Assembly (NCBI GenBank): GCA_023150935.1
Contig: JAKLJW010000024.1
Coordinates: forward strand, 21,182-85,181
DNA: 64,000 nt
Direction: 5' to 3'
Source of the DNA: Candidatus Binatia bacterium
GTDB taxonomy: Bacteria; Desulfobacterota; Binatia; HRBIN30
Shown here: piece by piece, positions 51,852 to 60,071 of the stretch
Layout of the letters: each line of letters begins with the position of its first letter
Position numbering within the stretch: position 1 is the stretch's first letter
Made by a program: the position numbers and the translations under genes
Notes under the pieces: model-generated
What the model saw: only the letters and a program-made list of their open reading frames with translations
The model's database searches: none
What the model was told of the DNA's origin: nothing

Positions 51852-53039
51852 TGCGCCCGCCGCGCCCGGCGCCTTCGCGAAGAACTCCGCGATGCGATCG
51901 CGCTCGGCCGCCACGTCGTTTCGCCCCGCCTCGATGAGCCGAGTGCAGTACACCGCGTCGAAAAGGAGATAACTCGCCAGCTCGGTCACCGCCTCGTCGC
52001 TACCGAGGCCGCGCAAGAGGTAGCGCACCACGGCGGGTATATGATCCGACAGTTCCGCGGCCAGTTGTTTGAAATCCTGCGAGGGGCTGATCCAGAGGAC
52101 GTCGACGTACCGGAACGGCACATGACTGTCCCCCGTCGGACACCCGATCACGCTGGTGTTCACCCGCTGACTGTGCTCGACGTCGACCTCGATCGCATCC
52201 AGCATCACCGCGTCGAGTATCACGCCGGCGATCTGGGCGATCGTGGGTGGCGGCCCCAGCCCCCTGCGACGCGGCGGCGCCGATGGCCGGCCGGGTTCCC
52301 GGACGGCTATGGCCACGATGCGATCGGCGCCGAGATTGATGGCGTGACTCAACGGTGCGGTGTTGCGGATCGAACCGTCGCCAAAGTGCCGTCCATCGAT
52401 CGACACGGAGGGGAAAAAGATCGGAATCGCCGCCGACGCCATCAGATGATCGACCTGAATGCGTGTCCGCTCGATCGACCACCGCCGCCGCGTCCAGAGG
52501 TCCAGGTCTGGCGCCGCGTGGACGAACAGCACCCCGTTCGAGGTGTACAGATCCGTCGCCGGGACGGCGAGCGCACGTAAGACCCGGCGTTCGACGTTGC
52601 CGTCGATCCGATTAAACGGCACCTTTGCCGACAGCAACTTGCGCAGCGGCGCCGTGTCCAGCAGCGACTTCGGCTGCACGTGACGCGTTGCCCCGCCGAA
52701 TGACAGGTCCCATGCCCACCGCACGCCGATGCGCCCGAGAGAAGCGATGTCGGTCCGGAACACATGCCGCGCTTCGAGCTTGCTCCAGATCTGACCGAGC
52801 GTCCGCACGCCACGGCCGAACTGGTCCGCGTAAGCCGCCAGCATCGCGCCGTTGATGGAACCGGCACTCGATCCGACCAGGATTTCGAAAGACGAGATGT
52901 CGTCGGATACGAAGCCCTGCTCCAACAAACCCTGGAGCACCCCCATCTGATAGGCTCCCCGTGCGCCGCCGCCCGAAAGTACCAGCGCCGTGCGCGACCC
53001 GCGACGCACCCCCGTCTTCGCCGTCGCCATCGCCATCAT
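51846..53039 (-). CDS. patatin-like phospholipase
   Basis: 397 aa from ATG 53039; ATG 53030 (ATG-ATG-GCG-ATG run) has better spacing from GAGAGG. Lipid acyl hydrolase: the oxyanion hole TALVLSGGGARGAYQMGVLQGL, nucleophile Ser in ILVGSSAGSINGAML, and the dyad Asp in RHFGDGSIRNTAPLSHAI. The following Arg-rich linker is variable. The C-terminal ~100 residues form an accessory helical region. RssA-type bacterial patatins are cytoplasmic or membrane-associated. No lid or signal peptide is visible. Confidence 0.9.
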   Translation of the reverse strand: MMAMATAKTGVRRGSRTALVLSGGGARGAYQMGVLQGLLEQGFVSDDISSFEILVGSSAGSINGAMLAAYADQFGRGVRTLGQIWSKLEARHVFRTDIASLGRIGVRWAWDLSFGGATRHVQPKSLLDTAPLRKLLSAKVPFNRIDGNVERRVLRALAVPATDLYTSNGVLFVHAAPDLDLWTRRRWSIERTRIQVDHLMASAAIPIFFPSVSIDGRHFGDGSIRNTAPLSHAINLGADRIVAIAVREPGRPSAPPRRRGLGPPPTIAQIAGVILDAVMLDAIEVDVEHSQRVNTSVIGCPTGDSHVPFRYVDVLWISPSQDFKQLAAELSDHIPAVVRYLLRGLGSDEAVTELASYLLFDAVYCTRLIEAGRNDVAAERDRIAEFFAKAPGAAGAS

Positions 53040-53132
53040 CCTCTCGTCGTTCGCAACCCGGACTGGACCGTCTTGACGAAGTGCTCCGCTTGCTGTCAAG
53101 AACCTCTCACCACAGCCTACAAGGAGGAGTCC

Positions 53133-53345
53133 ATGGCGGAAAGCGTTTACAAGGTGATTGAGCTCGTCGGAACAAGCTCGGAGTCATGGGAGAAGGCAGC
53201 GAAGGCCGCGGTCGAACGGGCCTCGAAATCGCTGCGCGACCTCCGCGTCGCCGAAGTCGCCGAACTCGACATGACGATCGATGACGGCAAGGTGACCACC
53301 TACCGTACCAAGGTGAAGGTGTCCTTCAAGTACGAGGGCGATTAG
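53133..53345 (+). CDS. dodecin (flavin-binding dodecameric protein)
   Basis: 70 aa from ATG 53133 with AAGGAGGA upstream. Typical dodecin: YKVIELVGTSSESWEKAAKAAV, ASKSLRDLRVAEVAELDMTIDDGKVTTYRTKVKVSFKYEG. Dodecins form hollow 12-mers that store riboflavin or FMN and buffer free flavin. A conserved Trp (W of SSESWEKAA) stacks the flavins. A single gene, ending at a hairpin shared with the convergent MFS gene. Confidence 0.93.
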   Translation: MAESVYKVIELVGTSSESWEKAAKAAVERASKSLRDLRVAEVAELDMTIDDGKVTTYRTKVKVSFKYEGD

Positions 53346-53364
53346 TTCCTCCACCGCTAGAACC

Positions 53365-53399
53365 GAGGCGGGGGCGGCATTGGCCGCCCCCCCGGCCTC
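53365..53399. terminator. GC-rich hairpin between convergent dodecin and MFS genes
   Basis: GAGGC-GGGGGCGGC, loop ATTG, GCCGCCCCC-(CCG)-GCCTC: 9-bp inner stem (53370-53378 with 53383-53391) plus a 5-bp outer stem. No T-run. It probably ends transcription from both sides. Confidence 0.6.
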
Positions 53400-53401
53400 C
53401 C

Positions 53402-54751
53402 TCAACTGCGAACGTCGCCTTCCCGAAGCCGCGCTGCCTCCGGATGTGCGTCGCCCGGCAGCGCGATCGGCTGCCCGGGGTCGACCCCCACCCAGCACGC
53501 CGCGGCGACTATGTACCCTAATGCGAGCGTCAGCAACGGCGCCTCCCAGGACTGCCAACGGTCCACGCCGACACCCACCAGCACCGGGCTCAACGCGCCG
53601 CCGAGGTTGCCGAACATGTTCATGGTGCCGCTGACCACCCCGGCGTGCGCACCGCCGATCTCCAGGCACACCGCCCACGCCGGCGATACTCCCAGCGCCG
53701 CCAGCCCGGCGGCCGCCGCCAGCAGGATGGCCGATACCAGCGGATCGGACGTCGCCACCGCGCCAACGATCGCCGCCGCCGCCAGGGGCAGGCCGACGAG
53801 TCCGGGCGTGCGCCGCCCCACCCGCGACCCGCGCCGCGCCGTCAACGCGTCGCTGATCCACCCCCCGGTAAACACCCCCACGGCAATCGCCAGCAACGGC
53901 AGCGCCGCCAACCACCCCGCCTGCCGCAGGTCAAACCCCCGCGCCCGCAACAGATACGTCGGCAACCACGTCAGATAGAAATACCAGCCGTAGATCGCCC
54001 CGCCGTACATCGCGCACAGCATCAGCAGCGAACGGCTGCGCACCAGCGACCGCCACGGCACGGCGTCGTGCCGTGCCACCCGTACCCCGCGCATCGGCTC
54101 GAGCAAACGGCGCTCGGCCGCGTTCACCCCCGGGTGATCGTGCGGGTCGTCCCGAAACCACCTCCACCACGCGACCGCCCACCCGATACCCACAGCGCCG
54201 AAAAGCGCAAACACGTGCGGCCACGTGACGACACTCAGAAGCGTGACAACCAGCGGCTGTGTCACCGCCCCGGTCAGCGCCCCGGTCATGATCACCGCGC
54301 CGAACACCCGGCCGCGCTGCGCCGGCGGCAACCAGCGCCCGTACACTCGGGTGGTCGCCGGGAACGTACCCGCCTCCCCCATGCCGAACAGCAGCCGGAG
54401 CATGAACAACGAGACGAACCCGGTGGCCAAGCCGGTCGCTGCCGTCATCACCGACCACCACACAACGATGCGCGTCAGCGCAACCCGTGCGCCGAACCGG
54501 TCGGCGAACCATCCGCCGGGAATCTCGAACGCCGCGTACGCGAGGGTGAAAGCGCTAAACACCAACCCCATCTGCGTGTCGCTGAGCCCGAGATCGGCCT
54601 TCATCGCCGGCGCCGCCACAGCAATGCAAACCCGGTCGAGATAGGCGATCCCGACCAGCGCCAACGTGAACGCCACCACCCCGTGGCGAACGCCCGTAGG
54701 GGTGCCCGCCGCAGCGGATGGGGACACCCCCCGCGGGGAGGTCGCCGTCAC
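53402..54751 (-). CDS. MFS transporter, ACS-like (anion:cation symporter)
   Basis: 449 aa from GTG 54751, whose GTGA overlaps the stop of the small upstream gene; the longer frame to 54811 has no ribosome site. Twelve membrane segments. ACS-family marks are VAFTLALVGIAYLDRVCIAVAAPAMKADLGLSDTQMG and GGWFADRFGARVALTRIVVWW (motif A). GMGEAGTFPATTRVYGRW resembles the hexuronate and glucarate transporters. The substrate is likely an organic anion but cannot be named. The C-terminal tail is polar. Translationally coupled to the 42-aa protein. Confidence 0.88.
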   Translation of the reverse strand: MTATSPRGVSPSAAAGTPTGVRHGVVAFTLALVGIAYLDRVCIAVAAPAMKADLGLSDTQMGLVFSAFTLAYAAFEIPGGWFADRFGARVALTRIVVWWSVMTAATGLATGFVSLFMLRLLFGMGEAGTFPATTRVYGRWLPPAQRGRVFGAVIMTGALTGAVTQPLVVTLLSVVTWPHVFALFGAVGIGWAVAWWRWFRDDPHDHPGVNAAERRLLEPMRGVRVARHDAVPWRSLVRSRSLLMLCAMYGGAIYGWYFYLTWLPTYLLRARGFDLRQAGWLAALPLLAIAVGVFTGGWISDALTARRGSRVGRRTPGLVGLPLAAAAIVGAVATSDPLVSAILLAAAAGLAALGVSPAWAVCLEIGGAHAGVVSGTMNMFGNLGGALSPVLVGVGVDRWQSWEAPLLTLALGYIVAAACWVGVDPGQPIALPGDAHPEAARLREGDVRS

Positions 54752-54876
54752 TCCGCCTGCCCCGCCTCCGGCTGTTCGGGCATCTCGCTTTCCGTAAGCG
54801 CAACGCCCCATGCCAGCCAGCCGGCCAGGAACAGGAGCAGGCCAATACCTATCAATATTTTATGGTGTCGCTTCAT
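54748..54876 (-). CDS. 42-aa single-pass membrane protein coupled to the MFS gene
   Basis: Starts at ATG 54876. A basic KRHHK leads a single membrane segment (ILIGIGLLLFLAGWLAWGVAL), followed by an acidic tail (TESEMPEQPEAGQAE). Its stop overlaps the GTG start of the MFS transporter in a GTGA, so the two are made together. Could be an accessory or regulatory subunit of the transporter. No homologue is recognisable, and it is too small to call on sequence alone. Confidence 0.5.
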   Translation of the reverse strand: MKRHHKILIGIGLLLFLAGWLAWGVALTESEMPEQPEAGQAE

Positions 54877-54989
54877 GACGGGACATTCAGCAGAACGGCA
54901 CCGCCGGAGCAAGCCGCGCCGTGCATCCGCGGCTTGGGCACGACGACCGGTTGTAGTAAGCACCCAGACACCGCTTGCAGGAGGAACAC

Positions 54990-56990
54990 ATGAGCTACTT
55001 CGTCACGGGTGCCACGGGGTTCATCGGCCGCCATCTGGTCTCGCGCCTGCTCGCGCGTGGCGGAGACGTGTATCTTCTCGTCCGCGAAGGCTCGGCCGCG
55101 CGGCTCGACGCTCTCATCGCCGGGTGGGACCGCGAACACCCCGGGACCGCCGCTCGCGTACACAAGGTGCGCGGCGATCTGCGTGAGCCCCGGCTCGGCC
55201 TCGACGACGCACAGATCGCGGCCCTGCGCGGCAACGTCGCGCACTTCTTCCACCTCGCCGCTCTGTACGACCTCACCGCCCCGGCAGAGCAGAACGACCT
55301 CCTGAACGTCGCCGGCACGCATCACGCCGTGCAGCTCGCCAACGCTCTGCAAGCGCGCTGCCTCCATCACGTCTCCTCGGTCGCCGTCGCCGGCCAATAC
55401 CGCGGTCTCTTCCGCGAGGACATGTTCGACGAAGGGCAATCCCTTCCCACCCCGTATCACCGCACTAAGTTCGAGTCCGAACGCATCGCCCGCGAGCAGG
55501 CAGCCGTACCCCTTCGCATCTACCGCCCTGCCGTTGTCATCGGCCATTCGCGCACCGGCGAAATGGACAAGATCGACGGGCCGTACTACTTCTTCAAAGC
55601 CATCCAGAGACTCCGCGCCGCGTTGCCGCCCTGGCTTCCGCTCATCGGCCCGGAGCTCGGCTACACCAACATCGTTCCGGTCGACTTCGTCGCGGATGCG
55701 ATGGACCACATCGCCCACGTCGACGGACTGGACGGCCAGACGTTCCATCTCTGCCACCCGCGCGGCCAGCGCTCCGGCGAGGTCCTCAACACCTTCGCGC
55801 GCGCCGGCCATGCACCGCAAATGGCCATCCGCATCGACAAGCGGTTCACCGACGCTCTGCCGAAAGGCGTGCTGTCGATGCTCATGCAACTGCCGGCGCT
55901 GAGGGGTATGCGGCGCCGCTTCCTTGCCGACTATGGCATCCCCGAAGAAGTCGTCGGGCACGTCGGCTTCACCGCGCAGTTCGACACGCGCGACACCGAG
56001 CGGGCGCTGGCCGAAAGCGGCATCGCGGTGCCCGAACTCGACGACTACGCCGCCGCGATCTGGGACTACTGGGAACGCAAGCTCGACCCTGACCTCCACA
56101 AAGACCGGTCGCTGAGCGCGGCGGTGCGCGGCAAGACCGTACTGATCACCGGCGCGTCGTCGGGCATCGGGCGCGCGGCCGCCCTCAAGATAGCGGCGGC
56201 CGGCGGCATCCCGTTACTGGTCGCCCGCAGCGCCGACAAGCTCGAAGAAGTCCGCCGCGATATCGAAGCGCGCGGCGGTACCGCACATGTCTACACCGCC
56301 GACCTCGCGGTTTCCGAATCGATCGACGCACTGATCGCTCGTGTGCTCGCCGAGCACGCCACCGTCGACGTGCTCGTCAACAACGCCGGCCGCTCGATCC
56401 GGCGCTCGGTTAAGGTCACCCTGGACCAGGACCGGTTTCACGATTTCGAGCGCACCATGCAGCTCAACTACTTCGGCGCCATTCGCTTGATCCTCGGCCT
56501 GCTGCCCCACATGCAGGCCCGCCACGCCGGACACATCGTCAACATCTCGTCCATCGGCGTGCAGATCAACGCGCCGCGCTTTTCCGCCTATATCGCCTCG
56601 AAGGCGGCTCTCGACGCGTTCACGCGCGTGGTCTCCAGCGAGGTGCTCGGCGACCATGTCACCTTCACCACTATTCACATGCCGCTCGTGCGCACCCCGA
56701 TGATCGCTCCGACCAGGCTCTACGACAGCTTCCCGGCCGCTACGCCGGAGGAGGCCGCCGACATGATCTGCGAGGCCATCCGCACGAAGCCAAAACAGAT
56801 CAACACCAAAGCGGGTACCTTCGGCGAAGTCCTGTACGCCCTGGCACCCAGGCTCATGGACCAACTGCTGCACATGGCCTACAACGTCTTCCCGGAATCC
56901 GCCGCCGCGAAGGGTCAGGCCGACCCCGCGGAACGGGCCTCGGCCGAACAACTGGCCGTCGCCAACCTGGTGCGCGGCGTGCACTGGTAG
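54990..56990 (+). CDS. two-domain SDR, fatty-acyl-CoA-reductase-like
   Basis: 666 aa from ATG 54990, behind AGGAGG. The N-terminal half is an extended SDR of the male-sterility/thioester-reductase type: VTGATGFIGRHLVSRLLARGG, HHVSSVAVAGQYRGLF, and the active-site YHRTKFESER (~156). The C-terminal half (~385-600) is a classical SDR: KTVLITGASSGIGRAAALK, NNAGRSIRRSV, and YIASKAALDAF (Tyr ~533). This arrangement is that of bacterial acyl-CoA reductases (e.g. Marinobacter) that take acyl-CoA to alcohol for wax or storage lipid. Both halves bind NADP by motif. Followed 56 bp later by the selenoprotein gene. Confidence 0.85.
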   Translation: MSYFVTGATGFIGRHLVSRLLARGGDVYLLVREGSAARLDALIAGWDREHPGTAARVHKVRGDLREPRLGLDDAQIAALRGNVAHFFHLAALYDLTAPAEQNDLLNVAGTHHAVQLANALQARCLHHVSSVAVAGQYRGLFREDMFDEGQSLPTPYHRTKFESERIAREQAAVPLRIYRPAVVIGHSRTGEMDKIDGPYYFFKAIQRLRAALPPWLPLIGPELGYTNIVPVDFVADAMDHIAHVDGLDGQTFHLCHPRGQRSGEVLNTFARAGHAPQMAIRIDKRFTDALPKGVLSMLMQLPALRGMRRRFLADYGIPEEVVGHVGFTAQFDTRDTERALAESGIAVPELDDYAAAIWDYWERKLDPDLHKDRSLSAAVRGKTVLITGASSGIGRAAALKIAAAGGIPLLVARSADKLEEVRRDIEARGGTAHVYTADLAVSESIDALIARVLAEHATVDVLVNNAGRSIRRSVKVTLDQDRFHDFERTMQLNYFGAIRLILGLLPHMQARHAGHIVNISSIGVQINAPRFSAYIASKAALDAFTRVVSSEVLGDHVTFTTIHMPLVRTPMIAPTRLYDSFPAATPEEAADMICEAIRTKPKQINTKAGTFGEVLYALAPRLMDQLLHMAYNVFPESAAAKGQADPAERASAEQLAVANLVRGVHW

Positions 56991-57046
56991 CAGACGTCCG
57001 ACCTGAGTTGCCGAACCTTCGACTTCACCTCCCGGAGGACATCTTC

Positions 57047-58735
57047 ATGACATACGCCGTCGTCTGGCCGCGGGCCGCAAAGACAGTAGAACCCCAACCG
57101 CTCGCGGCACGGCTCGATACGCTGGCCGGCAAGAAGATCGCCTTCGTGTGGGATTACCTTTTCCGCGGCGACGAGATCTTTCCGCTCCTCGAAGCGGGAC
57201 TGCGGGAGCGTTTTCCCGGCATGACGTTCTTCTCCTACGAAGAGTTCGGCTCCACACACGGCGACCAGGAGCGTCAGGTGCTCGCCGAATTGCCCGCCAA
57301 GCTCGCCCGGCTCGGAGCGCACGCGATAATCTCCGGCATGGGTTGTTGAGGAAGCTGTACGCCCGCCGTGCTGCGGGCCAGCGCAACTGCGGAGCTCGCC
57401 GGCTACCCGACCGTCTCGCTCGTGTGCGAAGGATTCCTCGGCCAGGCTGCCAGCACCGCCACCGGCCTCGGCCTGCCCAACCTCCCGATCGCCAGAGTTC
57501 CCGGCCACGTCGACACGCAGAGCGTGGAAGTCCTTGCTCGCAACGTCGTGGATGTCACCCTGCCGGCAGTCATCGAAAACCTGACCCGGGCAGCGGCCAC
57601 CGCTGGCGTAGCCCCGGAACCCGATCCGCTGGACATAGTTTTCGAGGGCACCTTCGAGGAGGTTAACCGACTCTTCTGCGAGCAACGCTGGTCCGACGGC
57701 CTGCCGATCGTACCGCCGACGCAAGACAAGATTGCCGCCTTCCTCGAACACACCGATCTCTCCCCCGATCACGTCATCGGTTCGGTGCTGCCGGACAACC
57801 GCGCGGCGACCGTGTGGAACGTCGCCGTCAACGGTGTCATGGCCGGTTGCAGGCCCGCATACATGCCGATTCTCGTCGCCCTCGCCGAGGCCATGGTCGA
57901 CCCCGGCTACGGCGTCGAACACAGCGGCAACACGCCCGGCTCGGAAACCCTCATCGTCCTGAACGGCCCGATCGTACGCGAACTCGGGTTTAACCATGAG
58001 CAGGGAGCGCTGCGCGACGGCTTTCAGTCAAACACCACTGTCGGCCGCTTCTGGCGCCTCTATTTGCGCAACGTCGCCGGATTCCTGCTGCACGAGAACG
58101 ACAAGGGTACGTACGGCAACACCTGGCGCGTCGTGCTGGCGGAAAACGAGTCGGTGCTCGAACGGATCGGGTGGCCCAACATCGCCGGCGATCAGGGCCT
58201 GCCGCCGGGAACGGACGCCGTCACGGTCGCGCGCTACACCGGCGGCGATGTCGTCCTGTCGGTGTTCGGCGACACGCCCGAGCGCATGGCGCCATACCTC
58301 GCCGACGCCCTCACCCGGATGACCGCGTGGCAGGTGTGCTTCACGGTCGGACAGGGTTCACTGCGCCCGCTCCTGCTGCTGACCCCGGTCCTGGCAGAAA
58401 CCATCGCCAACGGCGGCTGGAGTAAGGCCGATCTCAAACGCCGCCTGTGGGAGCTCGCGCGCATGCCGGCGTGGAAGTTCGAGCGCTACCTGGGCGAGTG
58501 GACGAACATCGTCCCGGGACGGCGAACGCTGCAGGACGTCGCCAATCTCGGCATGGCGCCGCGGGCGCTGTTCGCGGCGTCCACCGACCCCGACCGTCTC
58601 GTACCCATCACGCAACGGCCCGAGGACCTTATGATCGCAGTCACCGGCGATCCACTCCGCACCAACGCCTACGTCTTTGCCCACAACGGCATGCTCGGGT
58701 TCCCGACGACGAAGGCGATTCGCCGCCGGCGCTGA
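57047..58735 (+). CDS. UGSC-type selenoprotein, UGA read as selenocysteine
   Basis: 562 aa with an in-frame UGA at 57347-57349 as Sec101. The reading frame is open on both sides and the two halves join without shift: SGMGC-U-GSCTPAVLRA. The CUGSC context matches the UGSC family of (seleno)proteins, in which U or C occupies this site. A hairpin at 57354-57382 directly after the UGA fits a bacterial SECIS (17 nt from UGA to a 6-nt loop with G second). Residues 1-~150 form a Rossmann-like/thiol region (KKIAFVWDYLFRGDEIFPLLE, YPTVSLVCEGF). A larger ~370-residue part follows with DGLPIVPPTQDKI, NVAVNGVMAGCRPAYMP and HSGNTPGSETLIVLNGP. Reaction unknown; redox chemistry at Sec101/Cys104 is likely. 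Ending the gene at UGA would give a 100-aa fragment and a start-less remainder. Confidence 0.85.
57354..57382 (+). promoter_or_regulatory. candidate bacterial SECIS element
   Basis: GCTG-(TAC bulge)-GCCCGC-[CGTGCT]-GCGGGC-CAGC: a 6-bp upper stem, a 3-nt bulge on the 5' side and a 4-bp lower stem, starting 5 nt past the UGA (57347-57349). The loop starts 17 nt after the UGA and has G at its second position. These fit published bacterial SECIS criteria (16-37 nt distance, 3-14 nt loop with an early G). It would be bound by SelB. Confidence 0.75.
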
Positions 58736-58763
58736 CTGCCGTACACGCCAATGGGCGTGGCGC

Positions 58764-59528
58764 CTACGGCTGCTCCGGTTCGGGCGAGGTGGCCTGCGGA
58801 TTCTCACGGTCGGATGCCCACCGCGCGGGATTGTCGAGGATGTATCGCCGTATACGGTTCAGCGATTCCTCGTTGCGAATGATGTGTTCGTAGTAGTTGC
58901 GCTGCCACAACCGTCCCGCGAACGCCGGCCACCCGGATTGTTTGACCGCGTCCGCATACCGTCTGGTGGTCATGGTCTTGAACCGATGCACCACGTCCCC
59001 CAACGACATCGTAGGGGCAGGCCCCCGTGCCTGCCCCGCATCGCGCCCGTCCGGGCGACCACGGGGGGTCGCCCCTACCGCATCGTCACGCCCATCCGGG
59101 CGACCACGGGGGGTCGCCCCTACCGCATCGCGCCCGTCCGGGCGACCACGGGGGGTCGCCCCTACCGCATCGCGCCCATCCGGGCGACCACGGGGGGTCG
59201 CCCCTACCGCATCGTCGCGCCCATCCGGGCGACCACGGGGGGTCGCCCGTACGAGGACGATGATGCCGTGGACATGATTGGGCATGACAACGAATTCGTC
59301 GGTTTCCACGCCGCGATAGAATGTCGGCATGTCATTCCATACCGATTGGATCAACCGTCCCGCGTCGTTCAACCGCATGTCCCCATTCACCACGTCACCG
59401 AATAGGAAGGCGCGGTTCTGCGTGCAGATGGTAATGAAATAGCCCCCCTGCTGTTGGTAATCGTATCCCTTCAGGCGGATGGATCGCCGGCGATCGCCCT
59501 CCGGGCCGCCCGTCATAGCGCGCCTCAT
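58764..59528 (-). CDS. REP-associated-type Y1 transposase with in-frame palindromes
   Basis: 254 aa from ATG 59528 (ATG 59516 equally possible). Y1/HUH family: RRSIRLKGYDYQQQGGYFITICTQNR, the HUH motif VVMPNHVHGIIVLV, the segment VVHRFKTMTTRRYADAV and LWQRNYYEHIIRNEESLNRIRRYILDNPARW with the nucleophile region. Between the HUH and the tail (residues ~93-171) lie repeated VGATPRGRPDGRD(D)A units, encoded by palindromic repeats at 59014-59248. The domain is thus interrupted by a ~80-residue insertion; with it looped out the fold is intact. Activity unknown. Confidence 0.82.
   Translation of the reverse strand: MRRAMTGGPEGDRRRSIRLKGYDYQQQGGYFITICTQNRAFLFGDVVNGDMRLNDAGRLIQSVWNDMPTFYRGVETDEFVVMPNHVHGIIVLVRATPRGRPDGRDDAVGATPRGRPDGRDAVGATPRGRPDGRDAVGATPRGRPDGRDDAVGATPRGRPDGRDAGQARGPAPTMSLGDVVHRFKTMTTRRYADAVKQSGWPAFAGRLWQRNYYEHIIRNEESLNRIRRYILDNPARWASDRENPQATSPEPEQP
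59014..59248. repeat. array of in-frame palindromic repeats within the Y1 transposase
   Basis: Five copies with arms GGGCGACC and GGTCGCCC around ACGGGG, starting at 59053, 59098, 59140, 59182 and 59227 (periods 45, 42, 42, 45), plus a diverged copy at 59014 (GGGGCAGG...CCTGCCCC). All spacings are multiples of three, so the host reading frame never shifts. Confidence 0.85.
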
Positions 59529-59612
59529 TCATGTCGGGGCACGGCGCCGCCGGGACCCGACCCCGTTCTTGCAGCAGGGATTTGCGCCCGGCCGACGCTT
59601 CTCGGCTTCCCG

Positions 59613-59942
59613 CTAGTGGCGCGTATGCGCCTCGGCGTCGCGGCAGTCCCAGACAGTGCGTTCCCAGTTCGAGATCACGCCGTTGTCGCCGCAGACCAGA
59701 CAGGCCCAGTGGATACGGTGCGACTCGGGGTCGATGAACGCCTCCACCTCTCCAGCGCAGGGCCGGCGGTTCGGCCGGCGACGGCACGGCACGCCGAGCG
59801 GATCGTCGGGCGGCACGCTTGTCACGGCGACGATGATAGCGCCGAGGTGATCGGCAAGTTTACGCGCCGGCCCGGGTAGCTCGGGGTGCAGCCGACCCGC
59901 CTCCAAGAAGTGATTGATGTTGGTAATCCACGTGTCGGGCAT
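59613..59942 (-). CDS. conserved small protein with Cys motifs, function unknown
   Basis: 109 aa from ATG 59942; the frame extends 10 codons upstream without a ribosome site. It begins PDTWITNINHFLEAGRLHPELPGPARKLADHLGAII, then CRRRPNRRPCAGEVEAFIDPE and HWACLVCGDNGVISNWERTVWD. The CRRRP..RPC and CLVC pairs could bind zinc. I recognise it as a widespread uncharacterised family but know of no function. Downstream, on the same strand, is the Y1 transposase. Confidence 0.6.
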   Translation of the reverse strand: MPDTWITNINHFLEAGRLHPELPGPARKLADHLGAIIVAVTSVPPDDPLGVPCRRRPNRRPCAGEVEAFIDPESHRIHWACLVCGDNGVISNWERTVWDCRDAEAHTRH

Positions 59943-60071
59943 GGCACCGCGATGTCTAACACACCCCCACACGGCGACAAGTCCAATTGCCGACCCGATG
60001 CGGCGTCCCCGGCTCCGCGCCGTTCGAACCCGTGACTTCCGACCGGGAACTCAGGGCCCTGGCCATCTCCC

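Noticed and set aside
57047..57349. A separate 100-aa gene ending at TGA, with a second gene starting at GTG 57368
   Set aside because: Both parts are in one frame and joined give the CUGSC motif with a SECIS-like hairpin; the second part has no ribosome site.
59014..59248. CRISPR-like array of regular repeats
   Set aside because: Units are palindromic, nearly contiguous, keep the transposase frame, and have no unique spacers or cas genes.
60018..60050. tRNA T-arm-like string (GTTCGAACCCG)
   Set aside because: Stem pairing is missing on one side and no acceptor, D or anticodon arm can be built on either strand.
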